A stretch of 64,000 nucleotides of DNA from Isoetes taiwanensis (lineage: Eukaryota; Streptophyta; Lycopodiopsida; Isoetales; Isoetaceae), in contig JAJEKV010000027.1 of NCBI GenBank assembly GCA_021234155.1, positions 310,123 through 374,122 on the forward strand, written 5' to 3'. Within the stretch, counting starts at the first letter, position 1. Each line of letters starts with the position of its first letter. The position numbers were made by a program, and so were the translations under genes. The notes under the pieces were generated by a model. It saw only the letters and a list, made by a program, of their open reading frames with translations. It was not told where the DNA came from and did not search any database. Shown one piece after another: positions 20,857-29,640 of this stretch.

Positions 20857-22525
20857 TGTGGCGGCTCCACGCTAAACATCACGGCCCGGTAGTACACTCG
20901 GCGGAAATCCCCATCCGGCTCGGCAACCGCATGGGGGCCCGCCGTCTACTCCGCACTCGAGGGTGACTCCTAGTGCGGGGAGGGAATCTGAAAAGGTGTC
21001 TTTAGCGCGCCCTTCCCCTATGGGCTCCTATAGCGCCGAGGCGATAACCGCGTCGAGAACTAGCATCAAACATATATAAATACTACCTCGAAGGGTAGTG
21101 CATCAACATATACCAATACAAAGATGATAAGCACAAACCATAAAACATGAGAGCTCCTACCCGGCTGGGACTTCGTAGGGAGGATGGATGGCCAGACCCT
21201 AGGTCTCAAGATAGAAGCGGGCCCGAGTCATGGCAATGGCGAGGGGCTGGCCTAAACTAATGGCTAGGGTTGACCACTCCATCCGCCCCTCCACATTGCA
21301 TACCTTGCGGATGGGCTAAATCAGGCTCTGACGCGGGACTCTAGCCTTCCTGGATCACGCCAATCCCATGGCATCACCCAGCCGGGACTACTCGGGTTGC
21401 ATCTCCACGGTCCGATGAGGCGGGGAAGGGTTGCATCTCCCCTTCCGGGGGTCTAGAGGGTGCCGTGGGCTAGAGAATCGTGGCGACACCACGATTAAAT
21501 TGCCGTGAACCCCCAAAGCGAGAGCCAAGCCGACACTTGCGGCTCTCGAGAGGCGAGGCGACACCATTGCCCGGGAGGTGTGGGACCCATGCTCGACCCC
21601 ACGCAGTGACCGACCATAAGCCTAGCCCACTATGGGATCCCCCTCTGCCCCCACTTTCGGCCCGGGGATCCTCCCTCCACTTTCCCTCTAGCCCGTTGTG
21701 CAGTGCTTTGAGTCATATCATAGCCTCAATAGCACGGTGGGCTCCTATGCCTGAGCCGCAACTAAATAGGAACTAAAGGGATCTACTCTAGGAGCATACT
21801 ACATATGGCCTAGGTCTCTACCCCCCCTTCCCAATACAAGAGGAGCAAACATGATCAACCATCATCACATAATCATCACATCATGAGAATAATCATAATA
21901 AGAACATCTTAACCTAATCATACAATCTAACTAATGGTTAGGGTTCCTTGATTAGGGTTCAAGATGTTGAATATGAGTTCTAGGATGGCTCTACTCTAGA
22001 TACAAGATACTAGCATACGGAATGCTAATTCGGATAAGCTATCACAACTACTATCCTACATACACTGCTCCCCGAAGCTCTCCCTCCGATCCCGGTATGC
22101 CTCCATGGTCTCCCGGCTCACAAAGGCTGCTACTTCCTCCTCCAAGAACGGGTCTACCACTGCTTGGGGCTCTTTGCACCGACCTATGCCACAATAAAGA
22201 CGATGTTGAAGCGGGGTTCGAACAAGTAGGTGAGTCTCTGGGTGCTAGGGCTGGAAAGAGGCCTAGGGTTGGGGTTTAGGCCTATATAAGTTAGGTCCAC
22301 CTAGGATGCCCGCGTGGCACCAATGGGGTGAGTCTGTGTGGCGGTGCCCCAAATAGGTTAAGGCCACGTGGATCATGGCTTAACCTATGGTTGGCTAAGT
22401 TATGAAATTAACTTGGCCATGCCCCTAGTGCCACAACCTATGGTATACAAGGCTATGAATGATAGACTTGTATAGTGATGGATCGAGGGAATATCGTATT
22501 TATGGCGTATATTCCCTGGACGCCA
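20857..22525 (-). repeat. 5' LTR of the chromovirus (1669 bp)
   Basis: Collinear with 9311-10943 throughout. It ends next to the primer site at 20857 (TG on the plus strand) and starts at about 22525 in the sense direction, where GGACGCCA aligns with GGACCGTCA of the other copy. AT-rich blocks are almost identical to the 3' LTR; differences are mostly small indels in GC-rich blocks. Confidence 0.92.
21071..21085 (-). promoter_or_regulatory. TATA-like box in the 5' LTR
   Basis: The minus strand reads AGTATTTATATATGT about 215 bp before the LTR end, and it is conserved at the equivalent place in the 3' LTR (about 9518-9532). The position fits a U3 promoter driving an RNA whose first ORF would be the H3-like gene. 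Confidence 0.55.
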
Positions 22526-23300
22526 TCCGCGAGGCCATACTTTCCACCCTTTCTAAATATTTGTCACTTCTAGGCCTCTTGGGCACCCTTTGGCTGCCTT
22601 TTATGAAAAACATAGCGTCTCTTCCTTGTGATCAAAGGATGCTCATCGACCACCAAATCTTCCACATGGTCTTGGGGTTGGCCTTGGGGTGTGTAGTTCA
22701 AGAGGGCATTCTAGAGAGTATCACCATTCTTGTGTGTAATATATCTAATTGGCCATCTCAAACTGAAGCTTGGGACTCCAGCAGCCCCTCGAGCACAACA
22801 ATGCAATCACTTGAGCTTCCACGGGACATGATTGTATCAAGTTCGATAAGAAGCTTCACAATACCAACTCAAGATGTTCATCTCCCCCCTTTCATCATTC
22901 ACACTATCAAATGGATCAACTGCTTGTTATTATGCCCTCTGCAAATACCGATGCAGTTGCAAGGGTGCAACAAAAGGCAACCCATCTTCCTCCATTGGAG
23001 CCTAGGGCAATGGCCTCCTTTGGACTTCCACGGCTCCATTTTACCTCATCTCACATGCTCCACGAATGAAAAGCTCACATTAAAACCATATAGCCCCAAA
23101 CACCACAAATATGACCATATGAACCATATAAAACCATACAAACATATTAAATATAACCATATTAAATCATACAACCATATTAACTAAAATCATATAACCA
23201 TACTAAAGCATACAACCACACTCATTCTAAACCATATGTAAACATTGTAACCATATATAACCATTGAAACTATTCAACCATTGAAACCTTATTAAACCCT
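22526..23300. other. flank of the chromovirus, then ACCATAT-rich sequence
   Basis: 22526-23080 has one long plus-strand open frame but no motif; I do not call it a gene. From about 23085 to 23290 a degenerate ACCATAT(A)/ACCATATTAA microsatellite-like repeat dominates. Confidence 0.5.
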
Positions 23301-24322
23301 TTCATATCTTGTCATGGCCACGTGGCACCTCTTCAGAGGCTGAAACCGTGGCCACGTCAGCAATCCATCCTTTCCACGGGGGCATGGCCTACACGATGAC
23401 AGAAGTTTATTATTGCACTTTTATTTACGAGGTTCGAGGGTGCAGCCAATTAACTGCACCCTCTTCCTCTCCCCCACCATTCTTCCTCCTCGTTTTCTCT
23501 CGATCACTCTTGAGCTCCCTGTTTTTCCTTAAAGCGCCTTTTCCGACAGCGCATCGATCGAGCCGAGCGATTCGAAGGCCATCTTATGACAGCAGCTTGG
23601 TCGATCGGGCGCTTCAGACGCTTCCAAGTTCTGTATGATTCTTTGTTCGGCGGGCGTTACACCTTCGAGAAGAAAGTGAGGCCCTTTTAGTGCTTTGCTT
23701 TTAGTTTTTACGTAAGTCCTTTAGTGCATTTTTACTTATATTACGTTGTTGGAGGCTCTTATTAATCCATGATACAATTTACGACCCAGACAAATCCTTA
23801 TTCACGCTTTGCCATGACTATACCCACATGGAAGCGAACTTCGGAAGCCTCCTCCTCATCCGGCAAATCTTCCGTATGTTTACGTAATATCATACCCTTT
23901 TTTAATCTCATTTTTACATACTTGTTCTCCACTTGTTCTGCATCGTTCTCCACCAGTTCTCTGTTTTTCTCATTAATCTCATTAATCTTTGTATTGTTTT
24001 TTCGTTTTATTGTTATCTTTTCTTGCTTGTGGTTGAATTGAATACATTGTGCAGGGCACAAGTGAGAATAGTGGTTAGAGTAGTAGCAAGCAAACCAGAT
24101 AGAAATCATCGTGAGACCGGTGTTAGGAAGTAAGATATTGCGAGCATTAACGAACATAACTAGGAATGTCTTTCTCCCCAAAGAAGAACTAAGAATAGAA
24201 TTGCTTCATAGAATCTCCATTTCTAACTCACGAAGAAATCCAATCCTGCGGGGAGACATGCAGAAGGGAGGCGAGTTGAGAATACTTCAGCTTGCCAGCG
24301 ATCCGGGGAAGTACAGGCCTTC
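23301..24322. other. possible 5' leader/intron of a plus-strand transcription unit
   Basis: 23460-23560 is CT-rich, like a plant 5' UTR. 23440s contain a perfect hairpin GGGTGCAG/CTGCACCC (23438-23445 and 23454-23461). A T-rich stretch ending TTGTGCAG|GG near 24054 looks like an intron 3' end. No protein is identifiable, so this is a weak inference. Confidence 0.3.
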
Positions 24323-25650
24323 TTCTCGACCATGAGTCAAGAACTTCGACTTCCGAGGCGAGAAGAGGGGATTTTACACTGGATGACTGCGGGTTAGTGA
24401 TTCTCGACTTCGCGATTCGAGGTTACCACTGACAACCCAATATCTTCACATTCTTTAGAACCTGTTGCAGACCTTCTCGACTTCGTGAGTCGATAATGTG
24501 TCAATGGCCCTTTGTCGTCCTCGCGGTGCCTCCCCACCGATCACGACGCACTCTCGCCCGAACCATTGCTCATGAATGATTGCGAAGAAATTTTCCAAAC
24601 TGGAGATGAAGGCTAACCTTTATGCTGGCGGCTTTCACCGACTTCGTGGTCGGCCTTGACTTATAGTGCACTCTAGAGCTGGCTGCCGGGGAGCCGGTCT
24701 TAACCACTCTCCTTCTATCTTCCTCTCCGGACATTGCGAAGGGAAGTGGTTTTCACTCTGCCGGGCCAACTCAACTTAATTCTCACAGTATTGTGAAATG
24801 CATAATGGCCTCTACCCAATCAAAGGCCCAGTCTCCTTGAACCATCTTCGTCGAATATTCTGCGAAGGGGATGGGCTCGATTGGGTGGGGCCTCGGCGAC
24901 TAACCCGCGAAGGTGTTTGGCGCTTTCTCGACTTCGTGAGTCGAAAAACGGCCAGTTTGCACTTAGAGCTGGCACGCCTTAACAACTCTCCTTCATCTTC
25001 CTCCCGGACATTGCGAGAGTTGTTTTGGTATGCATGGCCAACTATTACAACCCACCGGAAACTGAAGCTTCTTTGTATGCATTTCTCGATCGCAGCTCTG
25101 GGAATGCCTTACCCAACCGGCACTCCATGTGTACCATCCCGGAAGTTCTCGATGGCTAAGGCATTCTCGACTTTGCGATCGAGAATATAGACACTGAAAA
25201 CAGCTTTGCATTCTCGACTGCTAGTCGGTGAATCCTCTAGCCAGCCAATTCTCACGTATTGTAGTCGCAGCGGGTCTACGGTCAGAGCCACTCTGCGCAC
25301 AAGAAAACCATAGAGTTTACATGCGCATTCTCGACTGCCAAGTCGAGAATCCCTTTACCCGACCAATTCTCCTCGTTGTATGGTAGCGGTGGGCTCCCAC
25401 CCGCCGAGGTCACTCTCGCCGAACCATCTTCGTGCCGAGTATTGCGAAGGGGAGGGGCTTGGGCCGGGTGGAGGCCTCTACAACTAACCAACGAGAAAAC
25501 CACGGAGAGAGGAAGCCAAGGCTTGCATTCTCCTGTTTTTAGTCCCAAGTGCCTCTAGCCCGCCTCGAAAGCCACTCTCCTTGAACCATCTTCCTCGGAA
25601 TATTGCGAGAGGAGTGGTTCGGACCCAGTGGAGGCCCCTCCGACTAACTA
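24323..25650. repeat. degenerate ~150-bp tandem array of two alternating palindromes
   Basis: Palindrome B, core TTCTCGACT-(N)-AGTCGAGAA, occurs at about 24323, 24400, 24473, 24924, 25163, 25210 and 25327, with a weaker copy near 24636. Palindrome A, a longer imperfect hairpin with a loop like GAACCATCTTCCTCGGAATATTGC, is centred near 24725, 24850, 25005, 25430 and 25595. The A stems differ between copies yet remain self-complementary (AACAACTCTC/GAGAGTTGTT; AACCACTCTCCTTC/GAAGGGAAGTGGTT; a ~30-bp arm around 24830-24890 with ACCCAATC/GATTGGGT). Adjacent A copies are about 125-163 bp apart, or multiples of that. Confidence 0.75.
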
Positions 25651-26440
25651 CAAGAGGATGCATTTGAACCGCATCTCCGGGGCCTTAGACCTAGCGATCT
25701 ATGTGATACATTCCAAGTAAGCAAATCCATGAAAAACACACCTAAACGGAATCGTTCTTTACCCCGATCCATTGTTTCCTTGCCGAGCATCTCTCACCCG
25801 TAGAGTAAATCATCTCTCGAAGCTGAAAAATCTTTGGACAAGGAAACGATGAACTGGCCGTCGAGCTTATCGCCAGTTCCATTATTTAAACACGGGCGGC
25901 ATGTTCTACAAGCGAAATAACATAGGCAGTAATTGAACGAGGGCGGCATCTCTCGAAACTCACCTCTTCGCTAGGTAATTCCGGGCCCAGTATCACGGAT
26001 CCCGCGGCCTCACCTAGAGTCTTTTCCAGCTTCTTACGTCGGTCTCTTCAAAAGACTGTATTAATGTAATACTTGTATCACCTGCGATTCTACAGATCCC
26101 GTTCCATGGCCCCGCGGTCTTGAGTTCCGTCAATGCGGCAGCTCCTCTCAGCTTCCTACCTTAGCTCGTGCTCATCGATCAAATCAACTGCTTTACAATG
26201 GGGCCTTGTCAGGAAAAACACATATGCAAAGGCGCTGTTGACTTACCATCGTCGTGGCCCATTCGGAAGTCGCCAGCCACGATGCTCCCCTCCGAACTTC
26301 GAGGGTCCCCAATGCCGGGGGAAGATAAACTTCACGCTCGGCTCACTTAGTCCCTTTTTGTGATTAAATTTCTCGAATAGTGTTTGGGCGGGCTAAAAGC
26401 CCGACCGTCTTTGTACCATAGCCGCTTTTTTCATAAATGA
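25651..26440. other. no recognisable gene
   Basis: Mixed-composition sequence following the palindrome array. Short open frames near 26133-26360 overlap in two frames and have no identifiable motif. Confidence 0.4.
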
Positions 26441-27674
26441 TTGCATGTCCTTAACTTCAAATTAAAGAACACGCCTTGGATGTTTTTACATGCAGTCCCT
26501 AAAACTCACAACGCTTGGAGGAAACTTAATTCTGAGAGGGGCCCTAAGAGGATGAGAGGGCATACTGAGACATGGCGACTCAGGCTCCCCAAGAAGCGAG
26601 GCGGGAGGGGATGCTTCTACCAGCGGCATGAAGAAGAAGAAGACAAACGCCCCTGTGAGCTCGAGGTTTTTCTTTTGTCGGAATACCTAAAGCCCATCCA
26701 TCCTTTCTTCTTGCAAAAGATTCTCCTCCCGGACTCAGCGGTGATCAGCGGGTCGAACTCCATTCTTAACACATCGGGACCGGAGACGAGCTTCTTAAAG
26801 CTTGGCTGGCCCGATTCTTGGTGGTATGTCGAGGTATCGACAAGTGGGAAGGAGAAAGACGTTTCTACACCAAAGGGACAAGAAGAGCTCAGGAGACAAG
26901 TACAAGAAAATCGGTGTTGTGCTCTCCGTCTACTCCCGGATTCGAAGCATTTAACACTACATGTCGAGGACCCGGAAAAGTAAGTTCTATCGCACCAAAA
27001 AAAATTAGCGGTTTCAAATTATTCTCACTCTTCCATGAGCAAGGCTAAGGGCACCAAAAAAGGCAGTTGATATTAACTTCACCAACAAGATCATGCACTC
27101 CATATCTACGAACTTGATCATGAGTGCAGACTTGGCTTTGCCGGCGCACCAAGCTTTGCCAACATAGTTCTGTTTTGATTTCAAGATCGGATGGTCGACC
27201 TGGATAGAGTGGTGGTCTAGCCGAGCATCATTATCTCGACAAGTTCATGATCTCTCAAGAGCGGATGGAACCCCGGAAGGGCAGGGTTTATGGAGGATGT
27301 TCCATCGATGGACAAGGTCAGCAAAGATGGTGCGACCGGGTCCTATACATAGAATTCCTATCCGCCAAGAGTTATCAAGTACTTCATAACCAGCTTGGTT
27401 AGGAAGATCAAATTGTATGCGAGTGGTACATGAATGGCCTGTTCTCTCAGGGGGCTATGCTGTTTGGAATGAAACCTATATCCGTGGTTGGAAAAAGGAC
27501 ATGGTTGAAACCATTCAGTCATACCTGGATCTGCTTCATGAGCATTTCAAGGGGAGGAAGACAAATGGAAGCAGTAAAGACGACGAGGACGAGGGAGACA
27601 AAGCCGACGGAGGCGAGGATGTCGAAGGTTTGGACCAATCTTTGCCGAACACATTCTTGAAAACCCGAGATTGA
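26441..27674 (+). pseudogene. unidentified coding-like region
   Basis: Two plus-strand open stretches (26441-26983 and 27417-27674) with uneven composition suggest former coding sequence. The first contains basic and acidic clusters (LPKKRGGRG, HEEEEDKRP). The second ends in an acidic tail (KDDEDEGDKADGGEDVEG) and stops at 27674, next to a donor-like GAG|GTGAGT at 27676. Frames are interrupted between 26990 and 27410. I do not recognise a domain. It may be the upstream part of the phosphatase-like gene at 28022, which lies on the same strand, but that link is inference. Confidence 0.4.
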
Positions 27675-27701
27675 GGTGAGTTTACTTTGCTCTATTGGTG
27701 T

Positions 27702-27782
27702 TTCTCGACTCGCGAATGTCGAGAAAACTCGTTTCCTTTCAATTCATTTTCTTTTAATTCTCGACTCGCGAGTCGAGAAAAC
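27702..27782. repeat. pair of TCTCGACTCGCGAGTCGAGA palindromes
   Basis: 27702-27728 reads TTTCTCGACTCGCGAATGTCGAGAAAA and 27758-27782 holds ATTCTCGACTCGCGAGTCGAGAAAA, the latter a perfect palindrome of more than 20 bp. Both are palindrome B of the upstream array, about 2.4 kb from it. More copies lie at about 28768-28795, 28897-28924 (diverged), 29028-29056 and, degraded, 29809-29835. Confidence 0.85.
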
Positions 27783-28021
27783 TCGTTCCCTTTCGGCGGA
27801 TGTCATCATTTCGAGGAATTCCGTCCAACGACTCGGATCATTGTCATTGAGCAGCGGTTCCGCCGGAGGAGGAGAATAGAAAAGGACAAAAGACAATCCG
27901 GAGCAAGACACCGCTCCACGGCCGAAAAAAGGACACGAAAAGATATTGATCCCGCATTTGGATCCCGATGAACCGGATATATGGTCGAGCCAAACTCCAA
28001 GCGATCCAAATAGGTCCCGCC

Positions 28022-28659
28022 AAGCTTGTAATATTTGACGTCAATGGAGTATTAGCTGCGGTATACCACGATAAAGATGTCCCCGAGATTAACACCTCAT
28101 GATCCCAGACCAAAACGGAGCATAAAATAGTGTATCCGAGGGCCTAGAGCTAAGGAAATTGTTGAATGGTGCCCGGGCGGGGGATTCCAAGTGGGCATAT
28201 GGTCTTGTATGGCAAAGAAAAATATCGTCCAATGTTCTTGGTGTTCTCGGCATTTCAATTTTGAAGTTCAAGTTCGTTTGGGGAAACGAAAGGGTTTGAG
28301 CATGTGTGGACCTCGATCCGGCCGTCACAAAGGGGAAGCATATAATGGTGAAAAGATCGGCCGGGGTTTATGAGCAATTCCAGGACTATGGCAAACACAA
28401 CACGATCATAGGCGACTCCGCCTACAAGTGCTATCATAACGCCGCAAAAAATACAATCATTGCTAAGCCATATCGACCGAAGAATATGAGACGGATAGGT
28501 GGTTGTCCTTGGATTGTGTCCCTGTCTTGGCGAGAATCCCTTTGCCATTCTTGTCGCCGATGTGCTTCCGAACTATCCGAGCCTCCACGGAACCCGATCC
28601 AGAGCAAAGGCGTCATGAAAGCTATGGGCGACAAATATTTTGGTGAACAAGAAGAGTGA
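28022..28659 (+). pseudogene. FCP1/NLI-like HAD phosphatase remnant (DxN type)
   Basis: KLVIFDVNGVLAAVYHDKDV at the start matches the HAD motif I of plant FCP1-homology proteins of the FD(L/V)NGVL type, where the second acidic residue of DxDx(T/V) is Asn. In shifted frames follow KIVYPRA (RP-like), FQVGIWSCMAKKNI (motif II region, IWSS/C), LDPAVTKGKHIMVKRSAGVY, HNTIIGDSAYKCYHN (motif IV region, normally LIDDSPYK, here IGDSAYK) and NTIIAKPYRPKN. The order and spacing fit the whole catalytic domain. At least three frame changes exist, and the acidic motif IV is reduced to one Asp. Intact relatives are putative protein phosphatases. This copy is probably inactive, perhaps captured. Confidence 0.75.
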
Positions 28660-29640
28660 CCTGCCTTTGGCTGAGATAGTCAAATTGTGTGAATATTGTA
28701 AACAAACGCGGAACACATGTATTGAACATTTTGTAATGAATATACTTTTGTATATTGAGTTTTATTGCCTTTCTCGACTCACGAAATGAGAAAGGCATGC
28801 TTGTCTGTTGATGAGACCATTTGTATGTTTGATTGTGTGACCGGATGCGAGCCACAAACTATTATGATAATGCTTGTACATTGCGTTTCACAGGCCTTTC
28901 ACTTTCGGCGAAATGTCGAAAAGGCACTAACCGTTAATCTCGCTGATCTAAACCATTTGTATGCTTCCGTGTGTGATTGGATGCAACCATATTCTAATGA
29001 GAATGGTTGTACTTTCACTTTTATGGGCCTTTCTCGACTCGCGAAGTCGAGAAAGACACTACTTCCCACGCCATTGGATGCGGTTGTATGGAATGGACCG
29101 CTCTCCATTGTAATTTGATTTCAACATTCTTTTCTTCGTTTTGACTAATGGCACCGTAATTGTTAATCATACTCTCCTTGCTCCAGGTGGTTCGAGCCAT
29201 CGATCCAAACCAGCACGTATCCCTTCCAGCATCGAGACCGCCGAGGCCGCTCGGCATCCCGGCCAGCTCAAAGGCGAAAAGAAATACCGTTTACAGTGAC
29301 CCCGGTCCACGCTACACTCTTGCCCGGCCTCCCGGGATAAGGTTGCTCGCGAGGACGAGAGGTTGCTCGCTACACCACAGGGGATAAAAAGAACAGGCGA
29401 AGAACAAAGAGAAAGTCCGTGAAGCTCAAAGCATCTTTGCAAGCATTGCATAACATCCACGGAGGTTGGGGAAGGAGCATATTCGATGAAAGGCTGTCGG
29501 GAGGCGGAAGTGGAGAAGTTCTGTGGAGCCAGTGGCGGCGGTAGCTCGAGGCACCTCCACGTGAGGCATTCCACACTCTTGAGGTTGCCCCAAGGCTTAC
29601 GGTCAGTGAAGAAGCGCGCTAGTTAATCCCCTAAGGTGGA
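28660..29640. other. spacer with palindrome B copies and a weak coding-like block
   Basis: Contains palindrome copies at about 28768-28795 and 29028-29056, each bracketed by GCCTTT.../...AAAGGC or GGCCTTT.../AAAGAC. Two partly similar segments carry an ACCATTTGTATG...TGTGTG(A)..GGATGC motif near 28817 and 28950, which suggests a ~130-bp repeat. At 29170-29640 both strands have open frames but no identifiable protein. Confidence 0.45.

Larger units (their letters stand above)
9311..22525 (-). mobile_element. Ty3/gypsy chromovirus-like LTR retrotransposon carrying a histone H3-like ORF
   Basis: The element is about 13.2 kb and lies on the minus strand. Order in the sense direction: 5' LTR (22525-20857), primer-binding site, H3-like ORF, unidentified ORF, gag with a degenerate zinc knuckle, protease, reverse transcriptase, RNase H, integrase, chromodomain, polypurine tract, 3' LTR (10943-9311). 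The protease-RT-RNase H-integrase order and the C-terminal chromodomain place it in Ty3/gypsy, chromovirus lineage. The gag-pol frames are broken many times, and the RT active-site motif reads FFDHILVY instead of FFDDILVY, so this copy is probably non-autonomous as sequenced. I found no convincing 5-bp target duplication: GTGCC lies left of 9311 and TCCGC right of 22525. Confidence 0.93.

Noticed and set aside
22459-23187. A 242-codon plus-strand open frame spanning the LTR edge and flank
   Set aside because: It begins inside the 5' LTR and continues into flanking and ACCATAT-repeat sequence. Its composition is low-complexity and I see no domain.
23798-24181. 127-codon minus-strand open frame rich in Asn, Lys and Glu
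   Set aside because: It is antisense to an AT-rich, intron-like stretch and has no recognisable motif.
26441-27048. Possible NAC-domain-like sequence in the coding-like block
   Set aside because: A brief resemblance in charged residues did not extend to the conserved NAC motifs in any frame.
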